DNA of 23,021 nucleotides, taken from contig SLBE01000159.1 of assembly GCA_007126465.1 (NCBI GenBank), positions 1 to 23,021 of the forward strand. Direction: 5' to 3'. The notes under the pieces were generated by a model. That model was given only the letters and a program-made list of their open reading frames with translations. It was not told the DNA's origin and searched no databases. Positions 1 through 7,264 of the stretch are shown one piece after another. This stretch comes from Syntrophomonadaceae bacterium (GTDB lineage: Bacteria; Bacillota; Dethiobacteria; DTU022). Within the stretch, counting starts at the first letter, position 1. Each line of letters opens with the position of its first letter. A program made the translations under genes and the position numbers.

Positions 1-1
1 C

Positions 2-427
2 GTCGATTCCCGCTCCACCCAGGATGCATCTTCAATCAGGCGCAGGAGACAGTGTATCAGCTGTGAGAACAGATTTACAACCATGGAAAAAATGGAAGAA
101 GAGCCGATCGTGGTTGTGAAACGTGATGGACGTCGGGAACTGTTTGATCCAAACAAGATTTTGAAGGGACTTGTTTTAGCCGGCCAAAAAAGAAATATTC
201 CTCTTTCCCGTTGGGAAGAAGTTGTTGCAAAGCTGGAGCAGGATTTGCGCTCCAGTTATCCGAAGGAAGTACCTGCTGATAAGATCGGTGACATCATTTT
301 AAAAGAACTAAAAGCTATTGATGAGGTAGCATATGTCCGATTTGCCTCGGTTTTTCGTCAGTTTCCGGATGTAGAAACATTTAAAGCCGAACTGGAAGAA
401 ATGCTTGAGGAAAAGAAAGGTTCATGA
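2..427 (+). CDS. nrdR: Transcriptional repressor NrdR (5' end cut by window edge)
   Basis: NrdR is a zinc-ribbon/ATP-cone repressor that senses ATP/dATP and shuts off ribonucleotide reductase genes. The open frame enters from the left edge and is already coding at base 2. The first residues include the run IRRRRQCISCENRFTT, which carries the second Cys pair of the zinc ribbon and the basic stretch that follows it. The ATP-cone comes next (VVVKRDGRRELFDPNKI, then conserved helices ending near FASVFRQF). Starting only at the internal ATG at 83 would discard the zinc ribbon, so that ATG is not the true start. About 141 residues are visible against a usual length near 150, so only some 10-15 residues are missing. 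It lies just upstream of nrdD-nrdG, its expected targets. I see no clear NrdR box in the 115-nt gap before nrdD. Confidence 0.93.
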   Translation, partial: VDSRSTQDASSIRRRRQCISCENRFTTMEKMEEEPIVVVKRDGRRELFDPNKILKGLVLAGQKRNIPLSRWEEVVAKLEQDLRSSYPKEVPADKIGDIILKELKAIDEVAYVRFASVFRQFPDVETFKAELEEMLEEKKGS

Positions 428-498
428 TCAGGAATTCAGCAGGGATAACCGCAGCCATATCACTTATAAAAAAAGTCATTATTACTGTTGAATTCTGA
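428..498. repeat. Imperfect inverted repeat between nrdR and nrdD
   Basis: The segment 428-441 (TCAGGAATTCAGCA) and the segment 486-498 (TGTTGAATTCTGA) are imperfect inverted copies centred on GAATTC. There is no T-run after the second arm, so it does not look like an intrinsic terminator. It could be an operator or chance, and support is weak. Confidence 0.25.
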
Positions 499-514
499 AT
501 CCTTCATTTAGAAT
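488..514 (+). promoter_or_regulatory. Possible sigma-A promoter for nrdD
   Basis: TTGAAT at 488-493 and TAGAAT at 509-514 resemble -35 and -10 boxes, but the spacer is only 15 nt, shorter than the usual 16-18. A GGGAGG ribosome-binding site follows at 528-533. It could drive nrdDG separately from nrdR. Weak call. Confidence 0.25.
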
Positions 515-542
515 ACTGTTTTAAACAGGGAGGTTGTTTGAG

Positions 543-2639
543 TTGAATGAAAGCGCAGTAACGTCAAAAGCTGGTCACAACACAGAAATTAAAAGCAAAT
601 TCATGGAAATTCGCAAACGAGATGGACGAGTGGTAACATTTGATCCGGAAAAAATTACCGATGCGATATTGAAAGCGGCTAAAGCCGTGGGCGGAAGTGA
701 TCGCGAAATCGCAGAAAATCTAACCCTGCAGGTAATTAAAAGCCTTGAAGAAAAATCTCAAAACGGGGTTGTGCCTTCCGTGGAGGAGGTACAGGATGAG
801 GTTGAAATTGTCCTTATTGAAAATGGACATGCCCGGACAGCAAAGGCTTATATCCTTTATCGTGACCGCCGGACACGTATTCGTGACGGTAAGTCTGAGC
901 TGATGGATGTGGTTAAAGACATCTTGATCGAGACCAGCCGTGAAAATGCCAATGTCAGCAACTCACCTTCAGCTAAAATGCTGCAGATAGCAACTGCAGC
1001 CAGTAAACAGTATTACTTAAGCAATATGCTGCCTGAAGAATATGCCCGGGCTCATGATGAGGGCAGTATGCACATTCATGATCTTGATTACTACAGCAAA
1101 ACTCTAAATTGCTTGCAGATAGACCTCTCCAGTATGTTAAAGGAAGGATTCAACACAGGCTATGGTTATATCCGCCCTCCCAAAAGGATAGCTTCCGCTG
1201 CGGCTCAGGCAGCAATCATTCTTCAGAGTAATCAGAATGATATGTTCGGAGGCCAAAGCTTCCCTCATTTTGATCGCAGTATGGGTGAAGTAATTCGCGG
1301 ACTCAAAAAATTACCTGAATACGAAGAGATCTACCAGGCTATGGAAGGCCTGATTTATAACCTTAATACAATGCACAGCAGGGCGGGAGCCCAGGTTCCG
1401 TTCAGCTCTATTAATTTTGGAACGGATACTTCGGAAGAAGGAAGAATGGTATCACGGGCCATACTCGAAGCTTTCAAACGTGGGCTGGGCCGTGGTGAAA
1501 GCCCGATTTTCCCCAACCTTGTTTTCAGGGTGAAAAATGGTGTTAACTATAGTGAAAATGACCCGAATTATGATCTCTTTAAACTGGCTATTGAAGTTGC
1601 AGCCCGCAGAATGAATCCGACTTTCAGCTTCATGGATGCTACTTATAACCGGGCTTACGGTGATGAGGTTTCTTACATGGGCTGCCGTACCAGGGTTATT
1701 GCCAACCGGCATGGTCCCGAGGTCTCTGCCGGTCGGGGCAATATCGCTCCGGTAACATTGAATTTGCCCCGGGTTGCCCTGGAATGCCGCGGGCAGCAGG
1801 ACCTGTTCTTTATTGAGCTTGATCGGTTAATGCGAACTGCCGCCCGGCAGCTTCTGCACCGTTTTGAAGTTCTTTCCAGGCTGCGGGTTCGAGATCTACC
1901 CTTCCTGATGGGTCAGAAGCTTTACCTTGATTCTGATAAGCTGGGCCCGGACGATTCGATCAGGGAAGTTATTAAGCATGGAACCCTGGCTATCGGCTTC
2001 ATCGGTCTGGCGGAAGCCCTCCAAGCCTTGATTGGCAAGCATCACGGTGAGGATGCCGAGGGTCTTGAACTTGGTCTGAAAATTGTCGAGCATATGCGGC
2101 GCAGGACTGACAGTTATGGTGATGAGTATGATCTTAACTTTGTTCTTGTGGCCACCCCGGCAGAAGGTCTGGCCGGTCGCTTTGTAGCAATGGACCGTAA
2201 ACGTTATGGTACAATTCCCGGTGTTACCGATAGGGATTATTATAGCAATTCTTTCCATATCCCGGTCTACTATGCCATGTCGATGTTTGATAAAATTTCC
2301 GCCGAAGGGCGTTTTCATAGTCTTTGTAATGCCGGGCATATCAGCTACACCGAGCTTGAAGCCCCCCCGGTTCACAACGTTGATGCAGTTGAGCGGATTA
2401 TCCGCAGTATGGCGGAGTCTGACGTTGGCTACGGAGGTATTAACTATCCACTTGATGAGTGTCGCAATTGCTCATTCAGCGGGGTTTTTAACCAGAACTG
2501 CCCGGAATGTGACAGTCCGGATATCAGGAGAATTCGCCGCATTACCGGTTACCTTTCCACCGATGAGCGTTTTAATGAAGCAAAATATAAAGAGCTTACT
2601 GACAGGCGGGTACACCTTGTACCAAGGGATAAAAAATGA
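543..2639 (+). CDS. nrdD: Anaerobic (class III) ribonucleoside-triphosphate reductase NrdD
   Basis: NrdD reduces ribonucleoside triphosphates to deoxyribonucleotides using a glycyl radical and works only without oxygen. Residue numbers assume the TTG at 543, 9 nt after GGAGG (529-533). The TTG at 534 touches that ribosome-binding site and is less likely; an ATG at 603 lacks one. The protein is then 698 aa. An ATP-cone (about residues 22-107, beginning MEIRKRDGR) is followed by the large catalytic domain with a candidate active-site Cys in NCLQID (about 190). The C-terminal zinc site is formed by C640, C643, C653 and C656 (CxxC...CxxC), and the glycyl-radical loop is RRITGYL with G669. The stop overlaps the nrdG start by ATGA, implying translational coupling with its activase. 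Length and motifs are normal for clostridial NrdD. Confidence 0.96.
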   Translation: MNESAVTSKAGHNTEIKSKFMEIRKRDGRVVTFDPEKITDAILKAAKAVGGSDREIAENLTLQVIKSLEEKSQNGVVPSVEEVQDEVEIVLIENGHARTAKAYILYRDRRTRIRDGKSELMDVVKDILIETSRENANVSNSPSAKMLQIATAASKQYYLSNMLPEEYARAHDEGSMHIHDLDYYSKTLNCLQIDLSSMLKEGFNTGYGYIRPPKRIASAAAQAAIILQSNQNDMFGGQSFPHFDRSMGEVIRGLKKLPEYEEIYQAMEGLIYNLNTMHSRAGAQVPFSSINFGTDTSEEGRMVSRAILEAFKRGLGRGESPIFPNLVFRVKNGVNYSENDPNYDLFKLAIEVAARRMNPTFSFMDATYNRAYGDEVSYMGCRTRVIANRHGPEVSAGRGNIAPVTLNLPRVALECRGQQDLFFIELDRLMRTAARQLLHRFEVLSRLRVRDLPFLMGQKLYLDSDKLGPDDSIREVIKHGTLAIGFIGLAEALQALIGKHHGEDAEGLELGLKIVEHMRRRTDSYGDEYDLNFVLVATPAEGLAGRFVAMDRKRYGTIPGVTDRDYYSNSFHIPVYYAMSMFDKISAEGRFHSLCNAGHISYTELEAPPVHNVDAVERIIRSMAESDVGYGGINYPLDECRNCSFSGVFNQNCPECDSPDIRRIRRITGYLSTDERFNEAKYKELTDRRVHLVPRDKK

Positions 2640-3181
2640 AACTGAGGATTGCGGGTATTCAAAAAGATAGCATAGTGGACGGCCCGGGAGTACGCCTTTC
2701 AGTGTACTTTCAGGGCTGTTCTCACTGCTGTCCCGGATGCCATAACCCGGAAACACACGATCCTGGTTCCGGGTACGAAATTACTGTTGCCGGGTTGACC
2801 GATATTATAGATAGCTGTCGTTTCCTGGATGGGGTAACCTTATCAGGAGGCGAACCATTCGAGCAGGCTCAGGCGGCGGCGGGCCTTGCCAGGGAAGTTG
2901 CCTCGCGCAGCCTCAACCTGATCCTTTACAGCGGTTATACATTTGAGCACCTGCTGGCAGCAAGTTACTCGGACCCTGACACCAGTTTTCTTTTGGATTC
3001 AGCATACCTGCTGGTAGATGGTCCATATATCCATGCTGAGCAGGACTATAACCTGGCCTACCGCGGTTCTCGTAACCAGCGCCTGATTGACCTGCCCCGC
3101 TCCCTGCGAGCCGGTCAAGCTGTGATCTGGAAGCAAGCGGATCGGCAATTGTGTCGAACGCCGAGCAAAGGCTCCGGTTAA
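2636..3181 (+). CDS. nrdG: Anaerobic ribonucleotide reductase activating protein NrdG (radical SAM)
   Basis: NrdG uses a [4Fe-4S] cluster and S-adenosylmethionine to generate the glycyl radical on NrdD. The cluster-binding motif CX3CX2C is visible as C28, C32, C35 (CSHCCPGC), with the SAM-binding LSGGEP around residue 70 and a DGPY segment near 124. The ATG at 2636 overlaps the nrdD stop. The conserved family body ends around LRAGQAVIW. The last dozen or so residues (after WKQ) are low in similarity to what I expect and lie in a stretch resembling the repeat family of the 15-16 kb island (3150-3226), so the tail may have been replaced by an inserted element. Function should be intact, since all catalytic residues lie upstream. 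Confidence 0.94.
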   Translation: MKLRIAGIQKDSIVDGPGVRLSVYFQGCSHCCPGCHNPETHDPGSGYEITVAGLTDIIDSCRFLDGVTLSGGEPFEQAQAAAGLAREVASRSLNLILYSGYTFEHLLAASYSDPDTSFLLDSAYLLVDGPYIHAEQDYNLAYRGSRNQRLIDLPRSLRAGQAVIWKQADRQLCRTPSKGSG

Positions 3182-3226
3182 AGCTGAGTCGGATCCTGAT
3201 TTTGCACGCAGCGAACAGAGAGCGAA
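3150..3226 (+). repeat. Possible short copy of the A/B structured element at the nrdG/pgeF junction
   Basis: The segment 3208-3222 (GCAGCGAACAGAGAG) matches the 3' box of element B at 15971-15985 (GCAGCGATCAGCGAG) at 13 of 15 positions. Upstream, CGAACGCCGAGCAAAGG (from 3154) recalls the 5' side of elements A and B (CGAACG, then GAAGCAA). The middle is much shorter than in A or B and no 49-nt tail repeat follows. It overlaps the last codons of nrdG and reaches to the pgeF start. The relationship is suggestive only. Confidence 0.35.
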
Positions 3227-3229
3227 GGC

Positions 3230-4081
3230 TTGCTACAGCGATTAACAAAGATTAAAAAAGGAGCGATCAAATTTAAGTTATACGATAAATCAACTATACC
3301 CTACCTGCAGTCAACCACCCTGGCTGAAAGCGGCCTGGTGGATCACGGGTTTTCCACCCGTATCGGGGGCTGCAGCACAGGTTCTACAGCATCGCTCAAC
3401 ACAGCATTTCATACCGAAGACAGCACTGAAAACGTTCTTGAAAACAGGCGTCGTTTTTTTGATATATTTAACTATGATTACAGGAAAATTGTTTCTGCGA
3501 TCCAGGTGCATGGTACAGACCTTGCAGTATTTGATTCGTCCAATCATGGTGAAGGTGCTTTTCCGGACAGCACCCGTAGGGAATGTGATGTCCTGGTAAC
3601 AACAGAGAAAGGGCTGCCTCTTGCCGCATATTCTGCAGATTGCGTGCTGATTTATATTGTTTCAACAGAAAAGCCGCTGGTGGTTTTGGCTCATGCAGGA
3701 TGGCGTGGCACTTTAGGTGAAATCGGGCCTAAGGTAATAGCTTTTATAGATAACCAATACGGGGTGCGGCCCGAAAATCTGCTTGTTGCTTTAAGCCCGG
3801 CAATTTGCAGAGATTGCTACCAGGTAGATGCAGATACTGCAAGTAAATTTGCTTCGGCCGGTTGGAACGAGCAGCCTTATATGGAGACTCAAGCAGATGG
3901 CACATGCAAAATTGACTTGAAAGAAATGAACAGATCGCAGCTGCACAGATGCGGGGTTGAAAAAGATAAACTGGATTATAGTTCACTCTGTACATCTTGC
4001 AATAAAGAACTGTTTTATTCATATCGACGGGATCTTGGTCATACCGGTAGAATGATCGGTTTCGCCGCTTTAAAGCTATAA
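3230..4081 (+). CDS. pgeF: Laccase-domain protein PgeF/YlmD (YfiH family)
   Basis: This is the multicopper-oxidase-like YfiH/YlmD family, whose members have been assigned purine nucleoside phosphorylase activity and, in E. coli, a peptidoglycan-editing role. The metal-binding signature is visible: H94 in QVHGT, C138 in SADCV and H155 in HAGWRGT, plus the conserved N-terminal HGFSTRIGG and C-terminal SYRRD. The length of 283 aa is normal. The start is uncertain: the TTG at 3230 is the only usual start codon in frame before GTG in the conserved core, and it has no good ribosome-binding site. An AAAGGAG at about 3256-3262 is followed by no standard start codon. Heads the ylm division-associated cluster, 48 nt after nrdG. 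Confidence 0.88.
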   Translation: MLQRLTKIKKGAIKFKLYDKSTIPYLQSTTLAESGLVDHGFSTRIGGCSTGSTASLNTAFHTEDSTENVLENRRRFFDIFNYDYRKIVSAIQVHGTDLAVFDSSNHGEGAFPDSTRRECDVLVTTEKGLPLAAYSADCVLIYIVSTEKPLVVLAHAGWRGTLGEIGPKVIAFIDNQYGVRPENLLVALSPAICRDCYQVDADTASKFASAGWNEQPYMETQADGTCKIDLKEMNRSQLHRCGVEKDKLDYSSLCTSCNKELFYSYRRDLGHTGRMIGFAALKL

Positions 4082-4097
4082 ACAGGGGGAAAAGTGT

Positions 4098-5276
4098 TTG
4101 ACAAAGAAAAGCACCAAGGCTAAGAGAAAGGGATTTAAAGTCTTACCCGGAGAAAGCAAACGCTTTAGTTTTCAAAACCTGAAACAGGCCGCTGTTTTTT
4201 ATGTACTGCTTCTTTTGGCACTGGTTATTATTGTTCAGCTCGGCTATCACTGGCTGGGGGATCAATACCTGGCCTGGCGTCTGCAAATAACTGAAGCTGA
4301 GCTTGGTTATATCCAGCGGGATACTCATGTCAGGGGGTTAATTACCCGCAGTGAAGAAGTGATCACGGCACCGACTGATGGCATGATCCTGGCTATGACG
4401 CCTTCCGGCAAAAGAATAGCAGCAGGAAAAGAACTGGTTACCTTTGGCGTTCTAACTCCGGATGAGATGGACAACCTCCGTGGTTCGGATGAGCAGGAGC
4501 CGGACGAGGATCTCAGGGAGCAGCTTTTTAATTACTGGCAGGTTCTTTTTCAGTCAGAAAATGATGTTGATGAACCTGGAGCAGAACTGGATGAATTAAC
4601 AGGGGAAATAATAGAAGGTGAAGCGGAACAGGAAAGTTTGCCGGCAAGGGAATCGTTCACTGAAATTATGGTTCTGCATACCGAGACAGCAGGATTTGTT
4701 TCTCATTATGTCGATGGCTGGGAGCATTATGAAGGCCCGTTATATCTTGAAACTGCTGAACCGGCAGGACATAACATTTCAGAGGGTGACCTGGTTGAAG
4801 CAGGAGAGCCCCTGATAAAAATAGTTGATAACTGGGAGTGGTATTACAGCATAAAAATGCCTTTGCACCCTGGCAGAACTATCTCTGAGTTGAGCAGCGT
4901 AGAATTCGCTTTTGATTTTGCGCCGGATCAAATTGTCACAGCTAGTCGTGAACAATATGAAATAGATGAAGATGAACAGGAAGTCCGGATAACTTATGTT
5001 ATAGATAAGCAGCTGTCCGGTTTTGATCAGGTCAGGTATGCCGAGGCTTCTTTACTATATTCGCGGGATCACGGTATAATAATTCCAGCGGATGCTTTAT
5101 TTGAAAGTGAAAAAGGGAAGCTGGGCGTATATATCAACCAGGGGGGAAGGGTGGTTTTCCAGCCGGTCACGGTGATCAGGCAGCAGGATGACCGGGTAAT
5201 GGTTGAAGGCCTTACCCAGTACAGCCTGGTGATAACCCGCCCCGACCTGGTCGAAGAAGGACAGCGCCTGAATTAA
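4098..5276 (+). CDS. HlyD-like membrane-anchored adaptor protein of the ylm cluster
   Basis: The 392-aa product has a very basic cytoplasmic N-terminus, one membrane helix at about residues 29-50 (AAVFYVLLLLALVIIVQLGY) and a large extracytoplasmic part. Two barrel-sandwich (lipoyl-like) half motifs can be seen: one near residues 80-115 (APTDGMILAM...GKRIAAGKELVTFG) and one near 195-240 (TAGFVSHYVDG...GDLVEAGEPLIKI), split by an acidic linker. This is the layout of HlyD/RND-type adaptor subunits. No ABC transporter or outer-membrane partner gene lies nearby, so a classical efflux role is not supported by context. TTG start at 4098, 7 nt after AGGGGGA; 16 nt after pgeF. Clostridial division clusters often contain such a gene, and a role at the cell envelope or septum is an inference. 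Confidence 0.72.
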   Translation: MTKKSTKAKRKGFKVLPGESKRFSFQNLKQAAVFYVLLLLALVIIVQLGYHWLGDQYLAWRLQITEAELGYIQRDTHVRGLITRSEEVITAPTDGMILAMTPSGKRIAAGKELVTFGVLTPDEMDNLRGSDEQEPDEDLREQLFNYWQVLFQSENDVDEPGAELDELTGEIIEGEAEQESLPARESFTEIMVLHTETAGFVSHYVDGWEHYEGPLYLETAEPAGHNISEGDLVEAGEPLIKIVDNWEWYYSIKMPLHPGRTISELSSVEFAFDFAPDQIVTASREQYEIDEDEQEVRITYVIDKQLSGFDQVRYAEASLLYSRDHGIIIPADALFESEKGKLGVYINQGGRVVFQPVTVIRQQDDRVMVEGLTQYSLVITRPDLVEEGQRLN

Positions 5277-5315
5277 AATTTAAAGGTAAATATCAGTATG
5301 GAAAGGAACATAAAG

Positions 5316-5978
5316 ATGCTGGCAGATAATTATAAAAAGCTGCTTGAAAATATAGAAGTGGCTGCTGCCCGTGCCGGTCGCGACCCTCAAGACATCCAGC
5401 TTATTGCCGTTACTAAGTATGTTGGTTTGAATGAGGTTAAAGAGGCAGCAAAAGTTGGCATCAAAGACTTTGGTGAAAACAGGGTTCAGGAGGCAGATGA
5501 AAAAATAAAGCAGTTTCCCGGACTAAACTGGCATTTCATCGGTCATCTGCAGTCTAATAAGGCGAAAGATGTTCTGCCTTACTACACCATGATTCATTCG
5601 CTTGATCGCTTATCGCTGGCTAAAGCTCTTCAGCGATGTGGGGAAAGGTTTAATTTAACGGCTAATGTTCTCGTACAGGTTAATACTTCAGGCGAGGAAA
5701 GTAAATTTGGTTTAGCGCCTGACGAATTCCCCCGGTTTCTTGAAAAAATCAAGAGTTATGATCGTTTAAGGGTCAGGGGTTTGATGACCATGGCACCCTT
5801 TTATGACGATCCTGAAGCGGTCAGACCTTTTTTCAGGGAGCTGCGTTATCTGCGTGATCAATACAGCAGCAATGAATTTGATCTTGAACACCTTTCCATG
5901 GGTATGACCAATGATTACATGATAGCTATTGAAGAAGGTGCAACAATTATTCGGGTTGGCAGCGCCCTTTTTGGTTAA
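5316..5978 (+). CDS. ylmE: YggS-family PLP-binding protein (YlmE)
   Basis: YggS/YlmE proteins are single-domain, fold-type III pyridoxal-phosphate proteins that help keep PLP and amino-acid pools balanced; no enzymatic reaction is firmly known. The PLP lysine is K34 in LIAVTKY. Other signatures present are FGENRVQEA, WHFIGHLQSNK, VNTSGEESKFG, GLMTM and the C-terminal LSMGMTNDY and IRVGSALFG. I prefer the ATG at 5316, 8 nt after AAAGGA (5302-5307), giving 220 aa. The ATG at 5298 is also in frame and would add six residues (226 aa). In the usual order it is followed by sepF; here the next gene is ylmG. Confidence 0.93.
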   Translation: MLADNYKKLLENIEVAAARAGRDPQDIQLIAVTKYVGLNEVKEAAKVGIKDFGENRVQEADEKIKQFPGLNWHFIGHLQSNKAKDVLPYYTMIHSLDRLSLAKALQRCGERFNLTANVLVQVNTSGEESKFGLAPDEFPRFLEKIKSYDRLRVRGLMTMAPFYDDPEAVRPFFRELRYLRDQYSSNEFDLEHLSMGMTNDYMIAIEEGATIIRVGSALFG

Positions 5979-6109
5979 AAAGAATTGCTCAGTCTATGAT
6001 GGAAAGATATTGTCGAGCCTACTGAAGTAAACTGAAGCGAGTAAAAAGTGCAGGCAGGTAAACGCAGTTGAATATGGCTTAGCAAAACTAATAATTTTTA
6101 AATGAGTAG

Positions 6110-6406
6110 GTGATTATAATTAATATTTTGGCAGAGGGATTATTGATGTTTCTTCGAATCTATTATTTCATTTTACTTGGCAGGATTATTATGTCCTGGT
6201 TTATGATGGGTGGCGGTGGAGGAAGTCCGACAGTGAGCATGATTTATCAGTTTTTATATGGCGTAACTGAGCCATTGTTGGCCCCGCTGCGTTCGGTCAT
6301 TCCTTCCATTAAAATGGGCATGGGTTACCTTGATCTTTCACCGATTGTCCTGCTGATCCTGGTCAGGATTTTGCAACAGATGATTTATCGATATCTATAC
6401 TTATAA
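6110..6406 (+). CDS. ylmG: YggT family membrane protein (YlmG)
   Basis: Small integral membrane protein of the YggT/YlmG family. It has two hydrophobic segments (about residues 2-32 and 72-96) joined by a loop containing the family hallmark of a proline-rich stretch (TEPLLAPLRSVIPS). Members are linked to division and, in plastids, to nucleoid or thylakoid organisation; the biochemical role is unknown. The GTG at 6110 gives the full first helix (98 aa), but its ribosome-binding site is poor. The in-frame ATG at 6146 has GAGGGA 6 nt upstream but shortens helix 1. The 131-nt gap before it is where sepF normally sits. Confidence 0.85.
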   Translation: MIIINILAEGLLMFLRIYYFILLGRIIMSWFMMGGGGGSPTVSMIYQFLYGVTEPLLAPLRSVIPSIKMGMGYLDLSPIVLLILVRILQQMIYRYLYL

Positions 6407-6411
6407 GGGAT

Positions 6412-7185
6412 GTGAATACTATACAATCTACTTCTCCTTCTGAAACAGAAAAAAAATGGATGCAGCATTTTGAGCGTAAACTTGAGCAGATTCATGGAAA
6501 CAGGATTATAAATACCCCTTTTCTTGATCCACGTCAGCTTGAATTGGCTGAAGCGGTTCTGAAAAATAGATCGGAACTATCTTATACAGTTTACGGCGGT
6601 TTTCCGCGGGCAGAAAGAAATGCTCTCTCAATATTTCCCGCCCAACAAAAGTCTGTGCTTCCTCCGGTCAGAGCCGTCAAAGTTAACTGGGCAGGTAATG
6701 CCGGTGAAATCAGTCACCGCGATTTACTTGGTGCTGTACTAGGGCTTGGTTTAAAAAGGGATCAAATCGGGGATATTATATTATTTGAAGATGGTGGGGC
6801 GGCAGTGTTTGTAGAAGATGCCAAGGCCGATTTTCTTTGTTCCAACTTACTGCAGGTCGGACGGGTGACAGTAAGTTGTGAGGCCGTTGATCCAGAACAC
6901 CTTCCTCTTTTCAAAGATGACGGAAAGGATATTAAAGGTACTGTGGCCAGCCTGCGCCTGGATGCAGTTATATCACTCGGCTTTGGAGTATCAAGGTCCA
7001 GGGTGGTTATGCTAATAAAAGGTGGTGCTGTAAGCATTAACTGGAAGCCGGTTAATTCTCCTGCTATTCTGCTTAATGAAGGTGACCAGGTTTCTCTTAA
7101 AGGTCGGGGCAGGCTTTTAATTGAGGCTGTGGAAGGTGAAACCCGTAAGGGTAGAATAAGGTTAAAATTGAAAAAATACAGTTAA
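6412..7185 (+). CDS. ylmH: S4-domain RNA-binding protein YlmH
   Basis: YlmH-family protein with an N-terminal domain of about 170 residues and a C-terminal S4 RNA-binding domain (about residues 180-240: LRLDAVISLGFGVSRSR followed by IKGGAVSINWKPV). In Bacillus subtilis YlmH binds ribosomal complexes and can take part in rescue of stalled 50S subunits, functionally parallel to RqcH and RqcP, which is interesting because rqcH is encoded 6 kb downstream. The GTG at 6412 is the only usual start codon near the 5' end. AAGGGA sits only about 1 nt before it, so the start is not firm. Five nt after ylmG; 257 aa. Confidence 0.9.
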   Translation: MNTIQSTSPSETEKKWMQHFERKLEQIHGNRIINTPFLDPRQLELAEAVLKNRSELSYTVYGGFPRAERNALSIFPAQQKSVLPPVRAVKVNWAGNAGEISHRDLLGAVLGLGLKRDQIGDIILFEDGGAAVFVEDAKADFLCSNLLQVGRVTVSCEAVDPEHLPLFKDDGKDIKGTVASLRLDAVISLGFGVSRSRVVMLIKGGAVSINWKPVNSPAILLNEGDQVSLKGRGRLLIEAVEGETRKGRIRLKLKKYS

Positions 7186-7206
7186 AAAGCAGGAAAAGCA
7201 GGCTTA

Positions 7207-7235
7207 TTGTCGAAGATTTCCAACAGAAGTAATAG
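7207..7235 (+). promoter_or_regulatory. Possible promoter and 0A-box-like site before divIVA
   Basis: TTGTCG (7207-7212), a 17-nt spacer and TAATAG (7230-7235) form a weak sigma-A-type pair 30 nt before the divIVA start. The -35 half lies within TTGTCGAA (7207-7214), the core of the Spo0A recognition site known from spore formers. A 7-8-mer can occur by chance in 23 kb, so this is a pointer only. Confidence 0.28.
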
Positions 7236-7264
7236 TTATTTTATGCCGACAGGGAGGGCTAAAA

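Noticed and set aside
428..533. NrdR operator before nrdD
   Set aside because: No pair of sites resembling the known 16-bp NrdR box is visible; only a GAATTC-centred imperfect inverted repeat is present.
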